Source: Flavicella sp037132785
Lineage (GTDB): Bacteria; Bacteroidota; Bacteroidia; Flavobacteriales; Flavobacteriaceae
Reading direction: 5' to 3'
Length of the DNA stretch: 12,854 nucleotides
Assembly (NCBI RefSeq): GCF_037132785.1
Contig: NZ_JBAHZZ010000109.1
Span: 1-12,854 of the forward strand
The translations under genes and the position numbers were made by a program. The notes beneath the pieces are model-generated. The model worked only from the letters and a program-made list of their open reading frames with translations, did not search any database and had not been told where the DNA came from. Below, piece after piece: positions 6,920 through 12,854 of the stretch (the stretch's first letter is position 1; each line of letters opens with the position of its first letter).

Positions 6920-8269
6920 TCAATAGAACAAGGGTAAATAGATTTCAACACATGTTCCTGTTTTATTTTGATCTATATCAGAAATGTCCGTAATTATTAT
7001 TTTCGCATTGGTTTTATAATTTTCATTGATCAAATTCAATCTATCTTTAGCTAATTTCAAGCCAAAAGGGATATGATTTAAATTGCTGCTCTTATTCAAT
7101 TGAGACTTATTAATTCCAATACCATTATCTTCAATCAAACAACATAGGTTTCCCTTTTCTATTTTGATTGTAATACTCAACAACTTAGCTCCTTTTTTTC
7201 CTTTAAGTCCATGATTAATAGAGTTTTCTACAAAAGGCTGAATCAACATGGCGGGAATTTCAATTTCATGACAATTAACCTCTTTAGCTATGGTAATATT
7301 TGAGACAAAACAAAATCTCAATTTTTCCAATTCTAAATATTTTGAAATAGATTCAAGATCATCAAACAAAGAAACCAATCCTTTTTCAGAGTTATTAAGT
7401 GTTAATCTCATCAATTGAGAAAACTCAGTCAAATAATGATTTGCTTTATCGTTATCTCCTTTATTTATTAAATTTTGAATTGCACTTAACGAATTAAACA
7501 AAAAGTGTGGATTCATTTGAGAGCGAATACTTTTTAATTGTATTTCTGTAAATTTTCTCTTTGAAATTTCTTTATTCTTTACTAAAACCAACCTCCATTT
7601 AAAAACACAATAGATTAATATCATAAAAGAGATAACACATATAATCACGATAGTCATCAAGTGTTTTCTAAAAAAGGATTCTTTTTTAAAAACAGAATAA
7701 CCATTAAAACATGTTTGCAAACACAAATCTATCCCATTGTTAAAGGTATAGGCATAAAAGAACTCTGCGTGTTTATACAAAATAAAATGTTGTTTACCTG
7801 GAGCTACACCAATAATACAATCAATTGTATATGTATCTCCAGAAAAAACAATTTTATCTTTTTCAAAGAGTATTTTTGCATTTGGCGAAAACCAATTACC
7901 TAAAATACTTTCTGGAATTTCCTTTAATTCTTTTGGTGTAGCTTTTTTAAGTTTCGATACCTTAAACCCTTCATCTAAAAATAGGCTTTTCGAATTAATA
8001 CTATTGACACTAAAATACTTTACATCTGTATTGTTTGCAATCGTAAAATTTAGATTATGTTTTTCTCTGATAATCTCATAATAGTAAAACAATTTATCTT
8101 GTATTATTATATAATCTTCCTTAATAATTAAAACAATTTCATTTTTATCATTCATCCAGCTTCCAAGAACAGAATCAGAAAGCTCCGTTGGAACAATATT
8201 ACTACCTTGACCCCAACTTAATAGAGAGGTCATTGTAAAAAATAATAACAGAATGTTCTTGATTTTCAA
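6920..8269 (-). CDS. LytS-like sensor histidine kinase with a tandem LGxW-type extracytoplasmic sensor
   Basis: This is an inner membrane kinase of 449 residues. It has a signal peptide (1-21, SWGQ), an extracytoplasmic region of about 180 residues, one transmembrane helix (204-223), and a His_kinase/HATPase pair. Phosphoacceptor H255 lies in SQMNPHFLFNSLSAIQNLI, the N box is PFVENSINHG (N349), and the G1 box is DNGIG at 381-385, so it looks catalytically complete. The sensor part contains two related units starting LGSW (35) and LGNW (123). The same arrangement forms the C-terminal half of the secreted protein encoded 7 bases upstream. There is no 7TM or Y_Y_Y sensor as in many Bacteroidota kinases. 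Translation starts at TTG 8269: an in-frame stop lies three codons upstream and there is no ATG before the signal peptide. Confidence 0.88.
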   Translation of the reverse strand: MKIKNILLLFFTMTSLLSWGQGSNIVPTELSDSVLGSWMNDKNEIVLIIKEDYIIIQDKLFYYYEIIREKHNLNFTIANNTDVKYFSVNSINSKSLFLDEGFKVSKLKKATPKELKEIPESILGNWFSPNAKILFEKDKIVFSGDTYTIDCIIGVAPGKQHFILYKHAEFFYAYTFNNGIDLCLQTCFNGYSVFKKESFFRKHLMTIVIICVISFMILIYCVFKWRLVLVKNKEISKRKFTEIQLKSIRSQMNPHFLFNSLSAIQNLINKGDNDKANHYLTEFSQLMRLTLNNSEKGLVSLFDDLESISKYLELEKLRFCFVSNITIAKEVNCHEIEIPAMLIQPFVENSINHGLKGKKGAKLLSITIKIEKGNLCCLIEDNGIGINKSQLNKSSNLNHIPFGLKLAKDRLNLINENYKTNAKIIITDISDIDQNKTGTCVEIYLPLFY

Positions 8270-8276
8270 AAATGTA

Positions 8277-9344
8277 TTATTTATATTTTATATATTTAGC
8301 ACTCGGATACTTTCGAGGGCTGATACTATATCCATTGTCTTTTTTACGTACTAAATACAAAACATAATTGCCATCATTATAAATTACTATACTGATTCTA
8401 TTACCCGATTGTGAACTAGCAACAAGGTCTATCTTCTTTTTTATTGTTCTTTCAGGGTATCCATCTCCATAATCGTTAATATAAAAATTATAATCTGTAA
8501 TTTTTAATCTTTTAACTTTTAACCCGTGTATATATTCTCCTTTTATCCCTTTAGGCAATTTTTTACTTAAAGGTTTCCTACTTAGAGCACTTAATTTATC
8601 TGTTCTAACATTCATTATATTATTCTCCAAATTAAAAATTTCAAACAAACTATTATTCGTTATTATAATAAATTTATGATCATTATTTTTTTGAATGTTT
8701 TGATAAAATTGAATTTTAGAATTATAAATGATATAATCAGGAGTTATGGTAAGAACAATAGAACCGTATTTATCGCACCAATTCCCAAACATTTTTATAG
8801 GAAGATCTTTTGGAAATAAAGAATTAAATTTGGATAATTTAGCATCGTCCTGTATTTCTATATTATATTTTTTTACTTTTTTATTAGAATTCAAACTATT
8901 AACATTAGATATATTTAAAAAATTCTTACCGTTTTTTGAAATATTTAATTTATAAATAAACCAATTTCCCTGTTTATTTGCCTCACCATAATTAATTCTC
9001 TTAACGTTTGAATCTAAAGGAGGAAAGAATAATTTATAGCGAATCTTATCAGAATCAATCATATAATTTTTTTCACTAAGAGTAATGCCTTCTGTTTTGG
9101 TAATATAAATTTTAGTTCCTTTTCCTGCAGAATCTTCAATATAAGTTTCTTTGGGTATTGCAATCCAACTTCCTATCGGAGAATGCACTTCAAAATGAAG
9201 TATCGTTTCCTTATTAGTAACTTCAACTTTAGTCACTTTTCCGTTAATATTACTAGATATATAATCAGAATTGTAAACTACACGCTGCGCATTACCAATC
9301 ATCGAAAACAAAAAAAAGAATAAAAACACAAACGTATTTTTCAT
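8277..9344 (-). CDS. Secreted multidomain protein sharing the kinase's sensor domains; function unknown
   Basis: The product has 355 residues from ATG 9344, with a signal peptide ending GNAQ (about residue 20). Residues 35-135 (VEVTNKETILHFEV, GSWIAIPKETYIEDSAG, LFFPPLD) resemble, from memory, an Ig-like domain at the N-terminus of some Bacteroidota TlpA/thioredoxin-like envelope proteins. No thioredoxin CxxC follows here. Residues 183-355 hold two units that align with the extracytoplasmic part of the kinase: MFGNW then IVLTITPDYIIYNSKIQFY, and later KGEY ending NGYSI. A TTG start at 9365 is possible by frame, but it lies within a perfect -7 box, so ATG 9344 is chosen. As first gene of the operon it probably acts with the kinase, as a co-sensor, ligand binder or target. 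No enzyme motif was seen. Confidence 0.75.
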   Translation of the reverse strand: MKNTFVFLFFFLFSMIGNAQRVVYNSDYISSNINGKVTKVEVTNKETILHFEVHSPIGSWIAIPKETYIEDSAGKGTKIYITKTEGITLSEKNYMIDSDKIRYKLFFPPLDSNVKRINYGEANKQGNWFIYKLNISKNGKNFLNISNVNSLNSNKKVKKYNIEIQDDAKLSKFNSLFPKDLPIKMFGNWCDKYGSIVLTITPDYIIYNSKIQFYQNIQKNNDHKFIIITNNSLFEIFNLENNIMNVRTDKLSALSRKPLSKKLPKGIKGEYIHGLKVKRLKITDYNFYINDYGDGYPERTIKKKIDLVASSQSGNRISIVIYNDGNYVLYLVRKKDNGYSISPRKYPSAKYIKYK

Positions 9345-9362
9345 AAGAAATATTATTTTATT

Positions 9363-9370
9363 CAAAGATA
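9363..9370 (-). promoter_or_regulatory. -7 promoter box TATCTTTG for the secreted protein/kinase/regulator operon
   Basis: On the minus strand TATCTTTG is a perfect match to the Bacteroidota -7 consensus TAnnTTTG. Transcription would begin about 6 bases further on, near 9357, giving a leader of roughly a dozen bases before ATG 9344. This rules out the upstream TTG start at 9365. No TTG is seen at the -33 position, which fits a promoter needing an activator. Confidence 0.6.
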
Positions 9371-9400
9371 TGGCAGTATTACTTATGAGCTATTCTTTAT

Positions 9401-9412
9401 TTAGTATTCGGT
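9401..9412 (-). promoter_or_regulatory. Shared 12-base word upstream of the operon promoter (candidate regulator site)
   Basis: TTAGTATTCGGT on the plus strand, ACCGAATACTAA in the direction of transcription, is identical to 5971-5982 before the barrel gene. It ends 30 bases before the -7 box, so it is centred about 50 bases before the predicted start, a common place for an activator. On the upstream side ACCTGTTTC lies 21 bases from ACCGAATAC, a spacing like that of LytTR direct repeats, though the two halves agree only partly. Confidence 0.45.
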
Positions 9413-9511
9413 TAATAAAAGTTAGAAACAGGTAATTTTATTGAGATTGTACTTAATTTACTGTCATTAAAAAAACACTACAGCTCCTATCTTAAAATTG
9501 TTCTCATTGGT

Positions 9512-10507
9512 TTATTTTTTTAAATAAAATTTTCTACTTGATGACTTATCTTTTGAAGGAAAATCTTTTGGAATTGGTTGCGTTACTTCTCCTGTTGCGA
9601 CCCACTCTACTCCCCTTGTAAAGGAAACTATAAAACCTACACTTTCAAATGAAACCGCATCATGCCCCAAAATAGTATTAAACACTTTTCCTTTTCCATA
9701 ATCTGTTACAATAAAAATAGGTTCGTGTCTGTCCGTTGGTGCTTTGGAACTCTGGTCTTTTCCTGTAGCCAAAATTGTCATACGCTCAGCAGGCCCCCTT
9801 AATTTAGCATAACACTCATCTGCATTTGTCAACCAAACAGTAGGCATGCCTTTAGTAATTGGATGTTTTGTGTCTCTAATTGTAATAGGAAACTCATGTT
9901 TTTCTCCGTGAGTTCCACCTTTTCCAACAGAATTATCTCTGATCAATTTCCCTTCATTATTATAATAAACATAAGGACCATCTTTTTCACTTCTTTCTCC
10001 CCAGCCACCAAGACCAATCATTTTATTATAATCCAACCATTTGGGGAATGAATTATTCGCGGCATGTACAGTTACAAATCCTCCGCCATTTCGAACAAAC
10101 TTTTCAAAATATTTCTGTGTTTTTTTTGGCCAATCCGCTACTCCCCAACCAAAATTAGAAACGACAACATCATACTTGCTGAATTTTGGACAAAAATCAG
10201 GATCTGATTTTGATTTTTTAAAAAATTCACTCGTACCTGTATTTGCTAAAGGCAAAAAATATTTTTCTTCTTCACCTTTCCATAAATATTTAGTTCTTTC
10301 AATATCTACGGTAAATAAGTCCGTGTTTTCTAAATATTGTTTCATCATAATGGTCGATTTAGGCCAAACACCATGATTATTTTGTCCATCAATGATTAAA
10401 ACCTTTATTTTTCTCTTTATTGAGTTTATTTTTTTTTCGGATTTTACTCCAAAAGAATACACCAAAACCATAAATACGATAAATGCAATTATTTTATTGA
10501 ATTTCAT
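9512..10507 (-). CDS. ThuA-domain protein, secreted or membrane-anchored
   Basis: The protein has 331 residues, with a hydrophobic segment at 5-20 that acts as signal peptide or anchor, followed by a ThuA-like domain (about 34-305). Family features visible are KVLIIDGQNNHGVWPKS at 35-51, YDVVVSNFGWG at 112-122, FVRNGGGFVTVHAANNSFPKW at 137-157, HEFPITIRDTKHPITKGMP near 204-222 and FNTILGHD at 276-283. This Rossmann-like, glutamine-amidotransferase-related fold lacks a clear catalytic Cys-His pair. ThuA itself was linked to trehalose/disaccharide use in rhizobia, but the Bacteroidota and Planctomycetes relatives are extracytoplasmic and biochemically unassigned, so only the domain is named. 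It points the same way as the kinase operon but is separated from it by 167 bases with a promoter, so it is probably a separate transcript. Confidence 0.82.
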   Translation of the reverse strand: MKFNKIIAFIVFMVLVYSFGVKSEKKINSIKRKIKVLIIDGQNNHGVWPKSTIMMKQYLENTDLFTVDIERTKYLWKGEEEKYFLPLANTGTSEFFKKSKSDPDFCPKFSKYDVVVSNFGWGVADWPKKTQKYFEKFVRNGGGFVTVHAANNSFPKWLDYNKMIGLGGWGERSEKDGPYVYYNNEGKLIRDNSVGKGGTHGEKHEFPITIRDTKHPITKGMPTVWLTNADECYAKLRGPAERMTILATGKDQSSKAPTDRHEPIFIVTDYGKGKVFNTILGHDAVSFESVGFIVSFTRGVEWVATGEVTQPIPKDFPSKDKSSSRKFYLKK

Positions 10508-10571
10508 ACCTTATTTTATTTTCAAAGCACAAGTTATTAATTTCTAGGCACACCAATGTTCAAAATATCAC

Positions 10572-10587
10572 ATTGTTATAAAACAAT
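10572..10587. repeat. Short inverted repeat ATTGTT / AACAAT in the thuA-like/purB intergenic region
   Basis: Two six-base arms are separated by four bases. It lies between divergent genes, about 85 bases before the purB -7 box, and could be an operator half of a pair with the next inverted repeat. It is A/T rich and of low specificity. Confidence 0.25.
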
Positions 10588-10595
10588 CAAATAAT

Positions 10596-10612
10596 CAGCA
10601 TTAAAAATGCTG
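10596..10612. repeat. Inverted repeat CAGCAT / ATGCTG between divergent genes
   Basis: There is a perfect six-base stem with the five-base loop TAAAA, 46 bases upstream of the purB -7 box. It is the most GC-rich dyad in this intergenic region and a possible operator for purB or the divergent gene. It does not resemble the E. coli PurR box. Confidence 0.35.
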
Positions 10613-10657
10613 CTCAAATTTCCAAATAATAGATTCTTATAGTTCTTTAAAAAAGTG

Positions 10658-10665
10658 TATTTTTG
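10658..10665 (+). promoter_or_regulatory. -7 promoter box TATTTTTG for purB
   Basis: TATTTTTG fits the Bacteroidota consensus TAnnTTTG and is followed by TGC. The predicted start near 10671 gives a leader of about 17 bases before the purB ATG. No clear -33 TTG is present. Confidence 0.5.
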
Positions 10666-10687
10666 TGCTTAATTTCAATACGAAAAA

Positions 10688-12031
10688 ATGTCATTATCAA
10701 GTTTAAATGCTATATCTCCAATTGATGGAAGGTATAGAGGAAAGGTAGAATCATTAGCTAAGTATTATTCAGAGCAAGCGTTGATCAAATACAGAGTAAA
10801 AGTTGAAATAGAATATTTCATCGCTCTATGTGAAATCCCATTACCTCAATTAAAAAATTTTGACACTACTTTATATCCTGCATTAAGAGAAATTTACACA
10901 AATTTCAGTACTGAAGATGCATTAAAAATTAAAGATATTGAAAGCATTACTAATCATGACGTAAAAGCCGTTGAATATTTTATCAAAGAAAAATTTGACG
11001 CTTTAAACCTTCAGGAATTTAAAGAGTTTATCCATTTTGGATTGACTTCTCAAGATATAAACAATACAGCGATTCCATTATCTCTTAAAGATTCTTTGGA
11101 AGAAGTTTATTACCCAATATTAGATGAATTAACTGCGAAATTAGCTGATTTATCTGAAGAATGGGCTGCTGTTCCTATGTTAGCTCGTACACATGGGCAA
11201 CCTGCTTCTCCTACTCGATTGGGAAAAGAATTGTTTGTTTTTGTAGAACGTGTAAATCAACAAGTTTTGCATTTACAACACATTCCACATGCAGCTAAAT
11301 TTGGTGGAGCTACAGGGAATTTTAATGCTCACAAAGTAGCATACCCAAATATTGACTGGAAAACTTTTGGAACTAAATTTGTTGAGGATATTTTAGGTTT
11401 ACACCACTCATTCCCTACAACTCAAGTTGAACACTACGATCATATGGCTGGTATTTTTGATGCGATGAAACGTATTAATAATATTATTATGGATTTAGAT
11501 AGAGATATCTGGACCTATGTTTCTAATAATTATTTCAAACAAAAAATTAAAAAAGGAGAAGTTGGTTCTTCGGCAATGCCACATAAAGTAAATCCTATTG
11601 ATTTTGAAAATTCAGAAGGAAATATTGGACTTGCAAACGCTTTATTTGAACATTTGGCAGCAAAACTACCTATTTCTCGTTTACAACGTGATTTAACAGA
11701 TTCTACAGTTTTAAGAAATATTGGTGTTCCTTTTGGACATACGCTTATCGCTTTTTCTTCTACCTTAAAAGGATTGAACAAATTATTAATAAACAAAGAG
11801 GCTTTTGAACAAGATCTTGAAAATAATTGGGCTGTAGTTGCTGAGGCAATTCAAACCATATTAAGAAGAGAGGCGTACCCAAATCCATACGAAGCTCTAA
11901 AAGGATTGACGAGAACAAATTCAGTAATCAACCAAAAATCAATTGCAGATTTTATTGATACTTTAGAAGTTTCTGATGAGATAAAAGCAGAGTTAAAAGT
12001 AATTACACCAAGTAATTATACAGGAATCTAA
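10688..12031 (+). CDS. purB: Adenylosuccinate lyase
   Basis: This cytoplasmic homotetrameric enzyme acts twice in purine synthesis: it cleaves SAICAR to AICAR plus fumarate, and adenylosuccinate to AMP plus fumarate. At 447 residues it is close to E. coli PurB (456) and of that subtype, beginning MSLSSLNAISPIDGRYRGKV. Conserved elements are the TSQDINNTA loop, ARTHGQPASPT with the general acid H169 (E. coli H171), and the flexible signature loop GSSAMPHKVNPIDFENSEGN at 293-312, whose Ser pair 294/295 holds the catalytic serine. No key residue is missing. It has its own promoter and a strong terminator, so it is probably monocistronic apart from readthrough into the small lipoprotein gene. Confidence 0.97.
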   Translation: MSLSSLNAISPIDGRYRGKVESLAKYYSEQALIKYRVKVEIEYFIALCEIPLPQLKNFDTTLYPALREIYTNFSTEDALKIKDIESITNHDVKAVEYFIKEKFDALNLQEFKEFIHFGLTSQDINNTAIPLSLKDSLEEVYYPILDELTAKLADLSEEWAAVPMLARTHGQPASPTRLGKELFVFVERVNQQVLHLQHIPHAAKFGGATGNFNAHKVAYPNIDWKTFGTKFVEDILGLHHSFPTTQVEHYDHMAGIFDAMKRINNIIMDLDRDIWTYVSNNYFKQKIKKGEVGSSAMPHKVNPIDFENSEGNIGLANALFEHLAAKLPISRLQRDLTDSTVLRNIGVPFGHTLIAFSSTLKGLNKLLINKEAFEQDLENNWAVVAEAIQTILRREAYPNPYEALKGLTRTNSVINQKSIADFIDTLEVSDEIKAELKVITPSNYTGI

Positions 12032-12062
12032 TTCAAGTAGTCAACCTATTTAGGTACAGTAT

Positions 12063-12099
12063 AAAAAGTACTCGAAGTTTATCTCCGAGTACTTTTTTT
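12063..12099 (+). terminator. Intrinsic terminator after purB
   Basis: AAAAAGTACTCG pairs perfectly with CGAGTACTTTTT (12 bp) across an 11-base loop, ending in a run of seven T. It begins 31 bases after the purB stop and is the clearest terminator in the window. The A run on the left arm would also let it work in the other direction. Confidence 0.85.
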
Positions 12100-12114
12100 A
12101 TTTAACTTTAGAGC

Positions 12115-12498
12115 ATGTTAAAAAAAATTACCACAGTCCTTTTTATTGTAGCAGTCTTGATTGCTTGTGAAGCAAAAAAAAACACGAACTCTTATTCTTT
12201 TAAATCAGGATATTTTAAATCCTATTTAGAGAACAAACGAGATAGCTCAAGTTTTTATCGAGTGCATGATCTTCAGATTGAAACTTATAAAAACAAAACA
12301 GACACTTTTAAGATAACTTGGAAAAATAAATTCGAATTTAGTTTACTAAAAGTGAATCCAAAATCTAAACTAGACAGTACTAATTTTGTAGTAAAAATAA
12401 AAAAAATAAAAAAAAATACTTACGATTTTGAGGCAGGCTACGAAAACAGCAACTTTAAGCAAAAAGGAAGTACCTATAGAGTTAACAATAAACAGTGA
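12115..12498 (+). CDS. Small secreted lipoprotein found after purB in flavobacteria; function unknown
   Basis: The 127-residue product has a lipoprotein signal (MLKKITTVLFIVAVLIAC, lipobox LIAC, acylated Cys18), so it is membrane-anchored outside the cytoplasm. The body contains SGYFKSY, RVHDLQIETYKNKTDTFKITWKNKFEF, FVVKIKKIKKNTYDFEAGYEN and KQKGSTYRV. From memory this pattern belongs to a family of about 110-130-residue lipoproteins next to purB in Flavobacteriia, often wrongly labelled 'DNA topoisomerase IV'. Nothing here resembles a topoisomerase. The gene starts 16 bases after the purB terminator. TAACTTTA at 12103-12110 is a near match to a -7 box that would give an almost leaderless transcript, and otherwise readthrough from purB would be needed. 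The Lys/Asn-rich C-terminus ends at TGA 12496-12498. Confidence 0.75.
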   Translation: MLKKITTVLFIVAVLIACEAKKNTNSYSFKSGYFKSYLENKRDSSSFYRVHDLQIETYKNKTDTFKITWKNKFEFSLLKVNPKSKLDSTNFVVKIKKIKKNTYDFEAGYENSNFKQKGSTYRVNNKQ

Positions 12499-12714
12499 AC
12501 AGTTAGTATTTAACAATGAGAAATGGGTTATTAAAAAATATTTTCTAAAACAAAACTCAAAAGACTTATTTCTACTACAATAGTAAAACGACTACAAATC
12601 AACAAAAATTATTATAGCTGATTCTACAAATCTCATGTTGATCTGATTTATTTAAATTTTAATGTTTATATGCTAATTCACTCAGAAACAACTTTAAAAC
12701 ACATATAAACAAAA
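12499..12714. other. Non-coding A/T-rich stretch
   Basis: No gene, terminator or clear promoter was seen. Just around the lipoprotein stop the word AACAGT appears twice eight bases apart (AAACAGTGAACAGT), a kind of short degenerate repeat common in flavobacterial intergenic DNA. The rest is low-complexity A/T sequence leading to the putative element end at about 12711. Confidence 0.5.
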
Positions 12715-12739
12715 ACTGAGTTATACGCCTAGTGTCTGT
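12711..12739 (+). repeat. Sequence matching the left-edge element end
   Basis: AAAAACTGAGTTA is an exact 13-base match to the minus strand at 134-146. The first 25 bases from ACTGAG agree at 19 positions with the candidate IS1595-like end there. It points rightward out of the window, as the left one points leftward. This is what the other terminal repeat of the same or a related element would look like. Confidence 0.4.
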
Positions 12740-12854
12740 TTTGTGTTTTTTTGATATTTAGGTTTTTGTAGTACCATTCTAAGAATTGTTTTATAAAAAA
12801 TGGATTCTTTGTATTGTGACCTATTAATTCTAAAACAAAATTCATCAAAATAAG
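12729..12854 (-). CDS. C-terminal fragment of an unidentified protein, running off the right edge
   Basis: The minus strand is open from the window edge to TAG at 12731-12729, giving 41 residues: LILMNFVLELIGHNTKNPFF, then IKQFLEWYYKNLNIKKTQNRH. I do not recognise the family. The stop codon falls inside the putative terminal repeat at 12711-12739, as often happens with transposase genes, so it may be the end of a transposase. It does not look like the C-terminus I remember for flavobacterial IS1595 transposases. A chance open frame of this length is also possible in such A/T-rich DNA. Confidence 0.3.
   Translation of the reverse strand, partial: LILMNFVLELIGHNTKNPFFIKQFLEWYYKNLNIKKTQNRH

Noticed and set aside
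6898..6951. GTG start of the response regulator overlapping the kinase gene
   Set aside because: The extra 18 residues precede the usual receiver-domain start and would overlap the kinase by 32 bases; ATG 6897 gives the expected domain start.
8277..9344. Secreted protein as a thioredoxin or TlpA enzyme
   Set aside because: Despite the N-terminal resemblance, no CxxC motif or thioredoxin fold sequence is present.
9863..10376. Plus-strand open frames inside the ThuA-domain gene
   Set aside because: They are antisense to conserved ThuA motifs and their peptides are low-complexity with no family resemblance.
3095..10507. Polysaccharide utilisation locus
   Set aside because: There is no SusD-like lipoprotein, glycoside hydrolase or hybrid two-component regulator; the barrel is of the carboxypeptidase-regulatory/outer membrane barrel type and ThuA alone is not enough.
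11530..11796. Minus-strand open frame within purB
   Set aside because: It lies opposite the purB signature loop and adjoining conserved sequence, so it is a shadow of the conserved gene.

Overview
This AT-rich window reads as a chromosomal segment of a Bacteroidota bacterium, most likely a member of the Flavobacteriaceae. The evidence is the family content: a carboxypeptidase-regulatory-domain outer membrane barrel, a LytS/LytTR two-component pair, and an E. coli-type purB followed by a small flavobacterial lipoprotein. Several promoters also match the Bacteroidota -7 box TAnnTTTG. No rRNA, tRNA, CRISPR array or phage gene was seen.

Layout. Positions 1 to about 1300 hold mobile-element debris on the minus strand: the first 30 codons of an IS1595-like transposase, running off the left edge, abut a decayed IS3-family element whose orfA is frameshifted and whose orfB has two in-frame stops and lacks its C-terminus. 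Positions 1310-1987 hold no convincing gene. A YitT-family membrane protein (1988-2962, +) follows and converges on the next block. That block (3095-9344, all minus) has, in transcription order, a secreted multidomain protein, a LytS-like sensor kinase, a LytTR response regulator and, after a 275-base gap, a 922-residue outer membrane beta-barrel protein. A ThuA-domain protein (9512-10507, minus) lies upstream of this block. Divergent from it are purB (10688-12031, +), a strong terminator, and a small lipoprotein gene (12115-12498, +). The right edge carries a sequence resembling the left insertion-sequence end and an unidentified partial reading frame.

The most interesting part is the 3095-9344 block. 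The extracytoplasmic part of the kinase consists of two copies of a small 'LG(S/N)W' beta-rich domain, and the secreted protein encoded 7 bases upstream ends in the same two-domain arrangement. A 12-base word, TTAGTATTCGGT, occurs in the same orientation upstream of both the secreted-protein operon and the barrel gene. In the first case it is centred about 50 bases upstream of the start site implied by a perfect -7 box. A reasonable hypothesis is an envelope-sensing module: the secreted protein and kinase detect a shared ligand or each other, and the LytTR regulator activates its own operon and the barrel gene. No ligand can be named from sequence.
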